Shown one piece after another: positions 1 through 8,895 of a stretch of DNA of 64,000 bases (its first letter is position 1; each line of letters starts with the position of its first letter). The notes beneath the pieces were generated by a model that worked only from the letters and a program-made list of their open reading frames with translations, was not told the origin of the DNA and ran no database searches. This stretch comes from Mycolicibacter icosiumassiliensis (GTDB lineage: Bacteria > Actinomycetota > Actinomycetes > Mycobacteriales > Mycobacteriaceae), in NCBI RefSeq assembly GCF_900078685.2, contig NZ_LT546170.1, positions 665,663 to 729,662 of the forward strand, given 5' to 3'. A program made the translations under genes and the position numbers.

Positions 1-1
1 C

Positions 2-3000
2 GGATCGCTGAAATCCAATCTGGGCCACTCGATCACGGCATCCGGCGCCGCGGGAGCCATCAAAGTTCTCGCAGCGATGCGTGCCGGGGTACGTCCCCCG
101 ACCCTGCACGCCGACGACCCGCTGCCCTTCATCGGCGACTCGCCGTTCCGGCTGCTCACCGAGGCCGAACCGTGGGACAGTGACGGTCCGCGTCGCGCCG
201 CGGTCAATAACTTCGGCTTCGGCGGCAACAACGCCCACCTGCTGCTCGAAGAATGGGTCGATGGACGCGGCCCAACGCCGGCTCCACCGGTCGCCGCACC
301 CCGGCCCGAGCCGGAGATCGCGATCGTCGGCCTGAGCCTGCTGGTCGGCGACGGACACGGAACCGCCTCTGTCGCAGAGCACTTGAAGACGTGTCAGCCG
401 ATACCCACCGACGCGCCCGACGGAGTCCGCAGCGCACGCATGGCTGAGGTCTGTCTGGATCTGACCCAAACCCGCTTCCCGCCGGCCGACCTCAAACAGA
501 CCCAGCCCCAACAACTGGCGTTGCTCGGTGCAGCCCTGGGCATCGGCGAGTTGATCAAGAGCTTGCCGCCGGAGACCACCAGCGTCGTCGTCGGAATGGG
601 CTGCGACGCCGAAGTCACCCGATTCGGGCAGCGCTGGCGGCTGGCGGACGAATTCGACGACCCCTGCCAGCTCGCCGAGGCGCGTGACGGCGTCGTCGCG
701 GGGTGGACCGCCGCGGGCGTCGTGGGAGCCATGCCCAACATCGTGGCGAACCGGCTGAACAGCCAATTCGATTTGCGTGGGCCCAGTTTCACGGTGTCGC
801 GAGAACAGCTCTCGGGCACTACGGCCCTCGAATTGGCCGCGCGGGCATTGCGGCGCGGAGAGATCGACGCTCTTGGTGTTTTTTTTTTTCAAGCAGAGGA
901 CGGCATACGAAGTTTCTGCCTGTCTCGGGGGCTCGGGGATGTGTATAGGAGACAGCAGCAGGATCGGATGCCCGCCGGCATCATGATCGAAAGCGGGCAG
1001 GCCGACCTGATGCTCATCTCCTGGATGGGCGCGGATCTGCTCAACAAGAGCGAACGGGTCTACCGGCTGCTCGGCTGCGAGGTCACCTACCTGGGTGGGC
1101 TGCCCGAGATCGGCGACACGCTGCGCTTCGACATCCATGTGGACGGCCACGCCCGCCAGGGTGACGTGCGGCTGTTCTTCTTTCACTACGACTGCACGAT
1201 CGACGGTGTCGAGCGGATGTCGATGCGCAACGGCCAGGCCGGTTTCTTCACCGACGAGGAGCTAGCGGCGTCCGGCGGGGTCTTGTGGCGGCCCGAGGAC
1301 CAGACCGTCAGCGGACCGATGGAGCAGACGCCCGCCCGGACGTCGCGCACCGCACTGCAGCGCGCCGACCTGGAAGCGATGGCGTCCGGCGACATCTGGC
1401 GCACGTTCGGCCCCGGCTTTGAGAAGGCGGGCAGCCACACTCGCACCCCCAGCATCCACGCCGGCGACATGCTGTTTGTCGACGAAGTGACCGATCTGGA
1501 CTTCTCCGGTGGGCCGTGGGGCCGCGGCTATCTGCGGGCCGTCGCTCCGGTCACGCCGGAGAACTGTTTCTTCGCAGGCCATTTCAAGAACGACCCGTGC
1601 ATGCCCGGCACTCTGATGTACGAGGCGACCATGCAGACCATGGCGATCTACATGACCGCCCTGGGTATGACGCTGGACTGCGACGGCTGGCGCTTTGAAC
1701 CGGTTCCCTTTGAGACCTACAAGCTGCGCTGCCGGGGTCAGGTCACCCCGCAGTCACGCGAGGTGGTCTACGAAGTGTTCGTTCGCGAGGTGATCGCCGG
1801 ACCCGAGCCCACCCTGTTCGCCGACCTGCTCTGCACCGTCGACGGCCTGCCCGCCTTCCACTGCGAGCGGATGGGCCTGAAGCTGTCACCGGGCTGGCCG
1901 ATGGACTCCGGCGCCAAGGAGCTCGAAGGCTACGTCGAACCCAAGCCGGTCGCCGAGGTCGACGGATTCCGCTACGACTACCAGGCGATGCTCGCCAGTG
2001 CGATCGCCAAGCCGTCCATGGCGTTCGGGCCGCTGTTCGAGAAGTTCGACTCGCCCCGCAAGGCGGCCCGGCTGCCCGGCCCGCCGTATCACTTCATGTC
2101 TCGGGTCTCCGAGCTGGTCGGTGAGACGGGCGTGATGAAGGCCGGCGCCGAGGTCGTCGTGGAGTACGACGTTCCCGCCGACGCCTGGTATCTCGCCGAG
2201 AACGGCGCCGCGGGCGGCCACGAGACGATGCCCAACGCGGTGCTCATGGAGGTGGCGCTGCAGCCCTGCGGCTGGCTGGCCAGCTACGTCGGCTGCCCGC
2301 TGGACGGTGAGGCAGACCTGTTCTTCCGCAACCTGGATGGCACCGGAACTCAACACCGGGAGGTGACTCCGGCGACCGGAACGCTGCGCATCAAGGTGAA
2401 GCTCAAGAGCCTCGCCAAGGCCGCGGGCACCATCATCGTCGCCTTCGATGGGGAGATCACCGCCGACGACGGACCGGTGTACACCTTCGACACCGTGTTC
2501 GGCTACTTCAAACGCGAAGCGCTGCAGAACCAGGTGGGTCTGCCGGTCACCGACGCTCAACGTGCCGCACTGGCGCAACCGAGCGAGGCTCCGCTGGTCG
2601 ACTTGACCACTCAGCCCGCCGAGTTCTTCGGTGCCGGAGCGCGATTGGCGGACCCGATGCTGTTGATGGTCGACCGGGTCACCGGCCGCTGGCCTACCGG
2701 CGGCACCGCCGGACTGGGCCAGTGGCGCGGCGTCAAGGACGTCAACCCCGGCGAGTGGTACTTCAAGGCGCACTTCTTCCAGGACCCGGTCCAACCGGGA
2801 TCCCTGGGCATCGAAATGCTGTTGCAGCTCCTGCAATTCGGGATGCTCGACCTCGGGCTCGGTAAGGAAGCGGGCCCGGCCGCTCGTTTCGAACCGGCTG
2901 CCCTGCATGACGCCATGACCTGGCGGTATCGCGGCCAGATCATCCCCACCAACAAGCAGATCGCGGCGCAGGTGGAGATCACCCGGATCGTCCGCGAGGA

Positions 3001-5320
3001 CGCCGGCATCCTCGCGGTGGCCGAGGCATCGCTGTGGGTGGACGACAAGCGCATCTACACCGCCAGCAACCTGGGCATGCGCATCGTCGCCGGCACGGGG
3101 GACCAGCTGTCCCCGGCCGATGCCGGCGCAATCCCTACGACCGCAGCGTCACCCGTGGCCGCGGCCGTTGCGGCGACCGCACCGGCGGCGCCGGCACCTG
3201 CCGCTGCCGCGACCACCACGATGGCAGTCGCACTCGATCCGGTCAACGACTCCTGGATCGTCGATCACTGCCCGACGTATGTCATCCCCTCGCTGCCGAT
3301 GATGTCGGTCATGGACCTGTTCGCACAGGCGGCGGCCCGGGCCTCGGGCGGCGCCAAGGTGGTCGAGGTCACCGATGTCCAGATGGTCCGATGGGTCGTC
3401 GTCGACTCCCCGAAGCAGCTGCGGGTCGTGCTGGAGCAGACACCGCATACCGGTAGTTACCAGGGCCGGCTAGAGGTTTGGCGTGATGCACCGCGAGCAG
3501 AGTTGTCCCGCTGGGAGATTCACGCGCACGCAGTTGTCGTCACCGCCGCGCAGTACACCGGTGAACCGGAACCGCCCGCCCCGTTGGAAGAGGCGGTGCC
3601 CTACGCCGACCCCTATGACGGAACGGTGTTTCACGGTCCGGCATTCGCGACCCTGACCGACGGTGCCCGTATCGGCCGCAACGGCTCGACCGGAACACTC
3701 GCAATCGACCGCTGCGCCGTGCCGGTCGGCGAACTGCAGCCGGGACTGTTGGATGGCGCGTTGCACGTTGTACCGCACACCGCGATGAGCGTGTGGACCA
3801 CCGACACTGCCGACCCCGCCTCGTATGCGGACGCCCGCGACCCCGATGTCGGCTTCCCGCGCCGCATCCTCTCGGCCCGGTTCTACTCCGACACGCCCGT
3901 GGTGGGAAACGTGGATGTCGAAGCGCGATTCGTGGGCTTCGACGACGACGAAGGCCGCATGCCGACCTTCGACCTGTGGCTCAGCGTTGCCGGAAAACCC
4001 TGGGCGCGCATCCGGATGGCCGAGTTCCTGCTGAGCAAGGGCCCGCTGGCCGAGGTCGGCGGCCCCGAACGGCGCGCATTCATGGGTGACCGGCGGGCGG
4101 TCCCGGGGCTGTCACTGAGCGAGCGCCTGGGGCGCGGCGTCCTCGAGCTCGACACTGCCCGGATGGCAACCCTCGACTGGTTCAAGGGCACTTTGCAGGC
4201 CGTGTACGGCACGGACAGTCAAGGCGATTCGCTGATGATCGACATCGTGACCAAGGAGGCGGTGGCCGACGCCGTTCACAATGCGGTCCACCCCGACCGG
4301 GTTCAGATCATCGACGGCCAGGTGAGCTGCCCCGCGCTGCCGCTGGAGCGCATCACCGTCGACGTCGAGAAACTGGGGCCGGGTGCGTGCCGTGCCAGCG
4401 CGTCATCGGTGACCGACTGGGAGCCGGTCCGAGCCTGGTGGACCCAGAGCGCGGGCATGCCGGATGGCTGGTTCGGCGAGTTGGCCCTGGGGGCGGTGTT
4501 GTCGCGCTACGTACGCCACGTGGTGGTCACCGATCCCGCTGCGATGGCGGCCGTGCACGGTCGGTCGGTGTTGCTGCTGGCCAATCACCAGGTGCAGGTC
4601 GAATCACTGCTGGGCACCACCATCGGATCGTGGCTGACCGGTACGAAGGTCGTCACCATCGGCCATGCCAAACATGAAACGGGCTGGGTCGGAAATCTGT
4701 TGCGGATGATCGATACGGCGGCGGGCAAGGAGCTGGGGCACCTGCGCTACTTCGATCAGCAGCAGCCCCAGGAGTTCTTCGGTCTAGTGGACGAGCTCAA
4801 GCGGGAGGCTGCGGCGCTCGGTGTGTCGGTCATGGTGCACGCCGACGGGACACGCAGCGTGAGCTCGAGCCAGCGGGTCGAGCGGCTGACGTCGACATTG
4901 CTGGACATGGCAATCGAGATGTCGATGCCGATCGTGCCGGTGTACTTTGCGGGCGGCTTGCCTGAGGAGCCGTTGCCGCACAAGCTCGAAGTTCCCTACG
5001 GCCATACCGCCCAGGACTACATCTTCGGCAGGCCGATCCTGCCCGAGGAGCTGAGCGGTCGCCCCTACGCCGAGTTGCGGCGTTACGTCATGGACGCCAT
5101 CAATGCGCTCGCACCGTTCAGCGATGCACCGCACGCCCCGAACTACGATGTGGAGAGCCGGATTACGGCCGTCGCTCCGGGCGCCTCGCCGCTGGAGTCG
5201 GTGTGGTTCTGCATTGAGGACGCGCTGGACTCCCTGCCGGTCGACTGGCGGAACCTGATTGCCGACGAGGAATGGGAGCGGAGCCTTGTTGACGACGGCC
5301 GAGGTGGACGGCTAGCTTAG
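2..5320 (+). CDS. PUFA-synthase-like multidomain protein (PfaC/Pfa3 type), 5'-truncated and chimeric
   Basis: The open frame runs from nt 2 (1772 residues), so the true start lies upstream. Numbering from nt 2, residues 1-90 are a ketosynthase tail (SNLGHS, NNFGFGGNNAH). From about 105 a second KS fold has Gln269 where the active Cys should be (SREQLSG), so it is a chain-length factor. Residues 293-318 are translated adapter. Then follow FabA-type double hot-dog dehydratases with catalytic His527 (FAGHFKNDP) and His924 (KAHFFQDP), an Ala/Pro linker, a PKS-type dehydratase (DHCP near 1080, VFHGPAF near 1210), and an acyltransferase with NHxxxxE at 1528 and HADGTR near 1612. From memory, a fused acyltransferase resembles myxobacterial Pfa3. 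The likely role is making an unusual acyl chain and passing it to a glycerophospholipid; the product is unknown. The chain-length factor is cut short and the first dehydratase starts mid-domain. Confidence 0.85.
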   Translation, partial: GSLKSNLGHSITASGAAGAIKVLAAMRAGVRPPTLHADDPLPFIGDSPFRLLTEAEPWDSDGPRRAAVNNFGFGGNNAHLLLEEWVDGRGPTPAPPVAAPRPEPEIAIVGLSLLVGDGHGTASVAEHLKTCQPIPTDAPDGVRSARMAEVCLDLTQTRFPPADLKQTQPQQLALLGAALGIGELIKSLPPETTSVVVGMGCDAEVTRFGQRWRLADEFDDPCQLAEARDGVVAGWTAAGVVGAMPNIVANRLNSQFDLRGPSFTVSREQLSGTTALELAARALRRGEIDALGVFFFQAEDGIRSFCLSRGLGDVYRRQQQDRMPAGIMIESGQADLMLISWMGADLLNKSERVYRLLGCEVTYLGGLPEIGDTLRFDIHVDGHARQGDVRLFFFHYDCTIDGVERMSMRNGQAGFFTDEELAASGGVLWRPEDQTVSGPMEQTPARTSRTALQRADLEAMASGDIWRTFGPGFEKAGSHTRTPSIHAGDMLFVDEVTDLDFSGGPWGRGYLRAVAPVTPENCFFAGHFKNDPCMPGTLMYEATMQTMAIYMTALGMTLDCDGWRFEPVPFETYKLRCRGQVTPQSREVVYEVFVREVIAGPEPTLFADLLCTVDGLPAFHCERMGLKLSPGWPMDSGAKELEGYVEPKPVAEVDGFRYDYQAMLASAIAKPSMAFGPLFEKFDSPRKAARLPGPPYHFMSRVSELVGETGVMKAGAEVVVEYDVPADAWYLAENGAAGGHETMPNAVLMEVALQPCGWLASYVGCPLDGEADLFFRNLDGTGTQHREVTPATGTLRIKVKLKSLAKAAGTIIVAFDGEITADDGPVYTFDTVFGYFKREALQNQVGLPVTDAQRAALAQPSEAPLVDLTTQPAEFFGAGARLADPMLLMVDRVTGRWPTGGTAGLGQWRGVKDVNPGEWYFKAHFFQDPVQPGSLGIEMLLQLLQFGMLDLGLGKEAGPAARFEPAALHDAMTWRYRGQIIPTNKQIAAQVEITRIVREDAGILAVAEASLWVDDKRIYTASNLGMRIVAGTGDQLSPADAGAIPTTAASPVAAAVAATAPAAPAPAAAATTTMAVALDPVNDSWIVDHCPTYVIPSLPMMSVMDLFAQAAARASGGAKVVEVTDVQMVRWVVVDSPKQLRVVLEQTPHTGSYQGRLEVWRDAPRAELSRWEIHAHAVVVTAAQYTGEPEPPAPLEEAVPYADPYDGTVFHGPAFATLTDGARIGRNGSTGTLAIDRCAVPVGELQPGLLDGALHVVPHTAMSVWTTDTADPASYADARDPDVGFPRRILSARFYSDTPVVGNVDVEARFVGFDDDEGRMPTFDLWLSVAGKPWARIRMAEFLLSKGPLAEVGGPERRAFMGDRRAVPGLSLSERLGRGVLELDTARMATLDWFKGTLQAVYGTDSQGDSLMIDIVTKEAVADAVHNAVHPDRVQIIDGQVSCPALPLERITVDVEKLGPGACRASASSVTDWEPVRAWWTQSAGMPDGWFGELALGAVLSRYVRHVVVTDPAAMAAVHGRSVLLLANHQVQVESLLGTTIGSWLTGTKVVTIGHAKHETGWVGNLLRMIDTAAGKELGHLRYFDQQQPQEFFGLVDELKREAAALGVSVMVHADGTRSVSSSQRVERLTSTLLDMAIEMSMPIVPVYFAGGLPEEPLPHKLEVPYGHTAQDYIFGRPILPEELSGRPYAELRRYVMDAINALAPFSDAPHAPNYDVESRITAVAPGASPLESVWFCIEDALDSLPVDWRNLIADEEWERSLVDDGRGGRLA
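879..955 (+). other. Illumina Nextera i7 adapter contamination with poly-T
   Basis: An 11-T run (879-889) is followed at 890-910 by P7 sequence (20 of 21 bases), then an 8-base index TTCTGCCT (914-921) that I recall as Nextera i7 N703. The Nextera read-2 and mosaic-end sequence follows at 922-955 (31 of 34 bases). All three mismatches in that 34-base part, and the one in P7, are changes to G, as expected of low-quality base calls. The frame stays open by chance and encodes the adapter-derived peptide FFFQAEDGIR...SRGLGDVYRRQ, a known database contaminant. This is not biological sequence. Confidence 0.97.
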
Positions 5321-5417
5321 TGGCGATCGCGGCACGGCCGTCCAGCTACGCAGCGGGACGTAGATCGGCCTTCAACGAATCAAGACCGACCAAGTCTTCG
5401 CAGACAGGAGCCCACTT

Positions 5418-5504
5418 ATGGCGTCAGCATCTCTGGGCGTCTACACGTGCCTCGCGTGTGTCGTGATGCTTACCCTGGCACTCTTCTTGGCCAGCGGATC
5501 CTGA
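5418..5504 (+). CDS. Possible 28-residue single-pass membrane peptide
   Basis: A short ORF (28 codons) starts at an ATG with AGGAG seven bases upstream (5406-5410). It encodes MASASLGVYTC, then a hydrophobic stretch (LACVVMLTLALFLAS) and ends GS. The composition fits one membrane helix. It lies about 100 bp downstream of the PUFA-synthase-like gene on the same strand and could be its last cistron. No family is recognised. Support is only the ribosome binding site, length and hydrophobicity. Confidence 0.35.
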   Translation: MASASLGVYTCLACVVMLTLALFLASGS

Positions 5505-5518
5505 TCGGTCGCACCACC

Positions 5519-6313
5519 TCACGGATGTAGATTCCACTGGCCGCAGTCCTGGGCCAGGGCGTCGCTGACGTCGACTTCGATCCCGCCGACGATCGGGCCC
5601 GGGTTCGAGGCGGTACTCACAATCCGCTGGTAGAGCACTGCGCCGGGGTCGACCTGACCATGTGACCAGGATCGGGTCTGCCAGGCCCACCGCTTGCCCG
5701 GTGTGCGTGAGACCCCGATGACACCGTCGGCGGCCGCCCACTGGCATGCCTTGATCCCGCCATAGATCCCGGTGCGCTGCACTCCCAGTACCGAATTGAT
5801 TCCCCGAAACCATTGCAGTGCCACCGCGTTCCAAGTGTTTCGGTCGATATCGTCGTCGACGCTGAAGAAGACCGGCGCACTTTGCCCGCCGCCGGCCGCG
5901 GTGTGCAATTGCCAGGCGGTGCGCGCGTCGGCGACCCCACCGGGGTACCCCCGGGTGAAATCCGACGGCGCTGTTCCGCCAGGCTTGCCGTACTGGAAGT
6001 TGCTGACGATCACCAGCCCCGCGGCGGTCAACGATTCGGCGTAGGGCCGGGTGATCGGCTTGGCGCCGAAGGATGACCCGGGCCGTGACGTGGACACGTA
6101 GTTGATGACTCCCGCGTGGCCGGCGGCCCGGATGTCCTGCGCGGGAATCTGGCGCATCGCGTAGTCGATCAGCGTGGGAGCCGCAGCCGAAGCCGGCGGT
6201 GCGCCGACGGACGCTGCGCCCAGCCCGGTCAGAGCCGCGGCGGATGCGTACCGCAGTGCGTCACGTCGGGAAACGTGGTTCCGAGGGCGGGAAGTCCGCG
6301 GAGAGTCAGGCAC
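5519..6313 (-). CDS. Tat-exported DUF1906 (glycoside-hydrolase-like) protein, Rv2525c type
   Basis: The 264-residue protein has a twin-arginine signal (SRRDALRYAS at about 16-25), a hydrophobic stretch and an Ala-rich cleavage region ending ASA near 44. The mature part is a DUF1906 domain, a TIM-barrel related to glycoside hydrolases, with FFSVDDDID, WFRGINSVLG, TGIYGG and WQTRSWSHG. M. tuberculosis Rv2525c belongs to this family and is exported by Tat; its substrate is unsettled and a cell-wall role is suspected. A clear paralogue lies at 10022-10822 in the opposite orientation. Two GTTAAC sites (6322-6327 and 6340-6345) lie just upstream of the start. Confidence 0.9.
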   Translation of the reverse strand: MPDSPRTSRPRNHVSRRDALRYASAAALTGLGAASVGAPPASAAAPTLIDYAMRQIPAQDIRAAGHAGVINYVSTSRPGSSFGAKPITRPYAESLTAAGLVIVSNFQYGKPGGTAPSDFTRGYPGGVADARTAWQLHTAAGGGQSAPVFFSVDDDIDRNTWNAVALQWFRGINSVLGVQRTGIYGGIKACQWAAADGVIGVSRTPGKRWAWQTRSWSHGQVDPGAVLYQRIVSTASNPGPIVGGIEVDVSDALAQDCGQWNLHP

Positions 6314-6486
6314 GGGCCGATGTTAACAATGTGACTGCTGTTAACGGTGCTGCCCGCGCCGAGTACTCGGACGCATTTCCGCAAACATCGTCGCTTTGCC
6401 CGGAAGAGTGACTGGTCGACGGATACGATTCGCCCACGTCAACGCAGGTTGTCAGTACATCGCCGACTAGCGCGCACCCGGGTCGG

Positions 6487-7695
6487 CTACCCGACCACGA
6501 CGGGACGCGGCATGACGGTGAGCTTGACGCCATAGCGCGGCGTGCCAAGGCCGTAGCCGCCGTTGCGGCCGGCGCCACCCGGAGGAATCGGGGGAGGCAT
6601 GGCAGTCATCGACCTGCTTTCCGGCGCGACGGTCCAGCCGCTGCCCGTTCCGGTGGCGGAAGCACCCGCCGGGGTGGCCGCCGCCCAGCTGGGCGGTGCC
6701 GACAACGAACCGACCAGGGTGGCCCGGCCCACTCCCGCCGCCACCGGGGAGCTGGCGCCGCCGGCAGCGCCGCCGGCCGTCCCCAGCCCGTCAGCGGCTG
6801 TTGACGCCAGTGTCATGCCTGGGGTAACGGGGCCGATCCCGCCGCGCGCCAGGGCGGCCGTGCCGCCATCCATGCCGCGCGCCAGAAACCCGAGCGTGGC
6901 CAGCCCGGAAAAACCCTCGATGTTGCCGCCGGGGTCGAAAATGCCGGTCGCGGCGATCGTGTTCCACAACTGGGCATTGATGTTCAGCCCCGACCCGTCA
7001 TCGCTGCCCCAGGTGTCCCCGAAGAGTCCGTCGAAGAACTTGGTCCAGTCCCAATCGGGTGACGACGGTGACGTGCCCTCCGCCGGCGACGCCATGCTCT
7101 GCAAGGCATCGGGCAGCTGGGCGTGGGCATCCGTGGGGTCTACGGCGGCGGCCTGTGTGCCGTCATCTTGACTAGTGGTGCCCGGCGCATCGGCGAAGGG
7201 AATCAACCGGGTAGCGGTCGCCGAAGCCGCGGCGTAGCCGTACATCGCCACCGCGTCTTGCGCCCACATCTGGCCGTAGCGAGCTTCGGTTGCTGCGATA
7301 GCCGGTGTGTTCTGGCCCAGGGCGTTGGTCTTGACCAATGCCGCCAATAACACGCGGTTGGTCTCGACGGCCGCGGGCGGCACCGTCATGGCGTGGGCCG
7401 CGGCGTACGCTTCGGCCGCGGCGTACGCCTGCGCCGCGGTCTGCTCGGCCTGATCGGCGGTCACGCTCAACCACACAAAGTACGGCTCGGCCGCCGCGGC
7501 CATCGCCGACGCGGATGGCCCCCACCAGCCTTGACTAGCCAGGCTGGCCACCAGCCACTCGAAAGATGTTGCTGCCGAGCGTAGTTCCGCGGCCAGCAGA
7601 TTCCAGGAGGCTGCGGCGGCCACCATCGGTCCGGAACCCGGCCCGGCGTACATGCGTGCCGAATTGATCTCTGGTGGCATCGATCCGTAATCCAT
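6487..7695 (-). CDS. PPE family protein
   Basis: The N-terminus (MDYGSMPPEINSARMYAG) is the PPE signature and is followed by the helical PPE fold with a W-x-G turn (GWWGPSA) and the GQNTPAIAATEARY region. The C-terminal half is Gly/Ala/Pro rich and contains SAPPSWAAATP, a variant of the SVPPSW motif of the PPE-SVP subfamily, and ends near MPRPVVVG. I start at 7695 because AAAGGG sits nine bases before that ATG. An ATG six codons upstream (7713) overlaps the PE stop as TAATG and is an alternative. It is paired with the PE gene just upstream, so a PE/PPE heterodimer secreted by an ESX system (probably ESX-5) is expected. Confidence 0.92.
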   Translation of the reverse strand: MDYGSMPPEINSARMYAGPGSGPMVAAAASWNLLAAELRSAATSFEWLVASLASQGWWGPSASAMAAAAEPYFVWLSVTADQAEQTAAQAYAAAEAYAAAHAMTVPPAAVETNRVLLAALVKTNALGQNTPAIAATEARYGQMWAQDAVAMYGYAAASATATRLIPFADAPGTTSQDDGTQAAAVDPTDAHAQLPDALQSMASPAEGTSPSSPDWDWTKFFDGLFGDTWGSDDGSGLNINAQLWNTIAATGIFDPGGNIEGFSGLATLGFLARGMDGGTAALARGGIGPVTPGMTLASTAADGLGTAGGAAGGASSPVAAGVGRATLVGSLSAPPSWAAATPAGASATGTGSGWTVAPESRSMTAMPPPIPPGGAGRNGGYGLGTPRYGVKLTVMPRPVVVG

Positions 7696-7712
7696 TCTCC
7701 AAAACCCTTTCA

Positions 7713-8009
7713 TTAGACCGAGATAACGTTCGCGGCGTCGGTCGCTGCGTATGACTGCGCGCTGCGCTGCAGTGTGTTGACGAACAGCTCGTGCACCAGG
7801 GCAGCCCGCTTGCTGATCGCTTGGTACGTCTGCGCATGCCGCGCAAACTGCGCTGCGGTCAGTGCCGAGACCTCGTCGGCGGCGGCGGGAATCACGCCGG
7901 TGGTCGACGCTGCGGCAGCAGCGCTCTGCGCGGACACCGTATCGCCGACACCACGCAGATCAACCGCTGTCGCGATCAGTTCTTCGGGCAGTGCGGACAC
8001 AAAAGACAT
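7713..8009 (-). CDS. PE family protein
   Basis: This 98-residue protein has the PE-domain length and pattern: MSFVSALPEEL start, two Ala-rich helices (VSAQSAAAAAS and VSALTAAQFARHAQTYQ) and a C-terminal YAATD that fits the YxxxD/E type VII secretion signal. It has no C-terminal extension. The gene precedes the PPE gene, and its stop overlaps a possible PPE start (TAATG). The pair is likely co-transcribed, and the proteins should form a helical heterodimer. The promoter is expected in the AT-richer region above 8010. Confidence 0.93.
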   Translation of the reverse strand: MSFVSALPEELIATAVDLRGVGDTVSAQSAAAAASTTGVIPAAADEVSALTAAQFARHAQTYQAISKRAALVHELFVNTLQRSAQSYAATDAANVISV

Positions 8010-8895
8010 CGGAAACTCTCCTTCAAGAAGGCATGACGAATTACGCTGTTAGACCGGAATAGTCGTGCGTCAAGGCAGCGCATGTCCACGATGCAGACAG
8101 CGCCGATGCTCCTACGGGGCGAACCGATTCAGCAGGTGAAAGCGGCGCCGGAGCCGGATTCGAACGAAATGGTCGTCGATCTCGGATAAGGACTATCGCT
8201 CGGACTCAATGTCGCTCTCACCTCCTCACGGCCAGGGCACACGGGGGTGCCGTTGCGGCGGGCACAGCGGGACAAACCGAACCAGCGCAGATTTGGCCGG
8301 ACGGCACCCCTCTCGACTGAGTTTTGGCACTGCACGCCGTATCCAGCAATAAGCCGAAAGCCACTTGGGCTCAACCCTTAATCCGGGAAGAGCTGTCCTG
8401 ACCCTGGGCGTCTCTCGACGTTTGAGGTCAGTGGCCTGTATCCGCACAGAAGCCTCACCTAGCGAGGTGCGTTCGCGGCCATGGTGGCATCAACGTCGGG
8501 GATAGTCAACTCGAATGACGGGCCTCAGGTTGTGAAATGTGTTGCCCAAAATTGGCGTTGATCCGCGAAATACGTTGTATAAGAAGCAAATACGGTCCAA
8601 CTCTAAGTTTGCCCGGTGCGATCAGTGTGCCGCCGCCGAGAAGATCGAAGCAATGTCAGTGGTGAACTGCAAGAAATACCAATGCATCCCGATGCCGACT
8701 CTTTGTCGGGATGACGTCCCTGCTACCTTCGACGGTGTCCGCGATGGATCTGAGTGCACGTGGTTACCTGAACACGGTTCGCCCACGCCCTTGACCTAAG
8801 CCGCTGCCATTTACTTAACTGGGCTAGCGGTCACATCACCGGCCACCCGTGTCGGCAGTCCGCCGCGGACGGGAACAGCGGGTGAGGAGGAACTT
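8010..8895. other. 886-bp intergenic region, no convincing gene
   Basis: The segment separates divergent PE/PPE (minus) and tesB (plus) genes and must hold both promoters. Its middle (about 8500-8700) is AT-richer than the flanks. A 86-codon ORF at 8539-8799 is Cys- and Lys-rich, lacks mycobacterial codon usage and a good ribosome binding site, and I do not accept it. A GAGGAGG ribosome binding site for tesB lies at 8884-8890. Confidence 0.5.

Noticed and set aside
878..955. Unusual Phe-rich linker peptide between two megasynthase domains
   Set aside because: The DNA is a Nextera adapter, and the peptide is a known contaminant translation, not a linker.
1886..2908. 340-codon antisense ORF inside the megasynthase
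   Set aside because: High-GC shadow of the real gene; its product is low-complexity Gly/Arg/Gln text with no domain.
8149..8200. tRNA-like TTCGAATCC motif on the minus strand
   Set aside because: The T-loop-like string has no complementary T-stem and no acceptor or anticodon stems could be folded around it.
8539..8799. 86-codon plus-strand ORF upstream of tesB
   Set aside because: Codon usage is unlike the genome's, no good ribosome binding site, composition Cys/Lys-rich without any recognisable domain.
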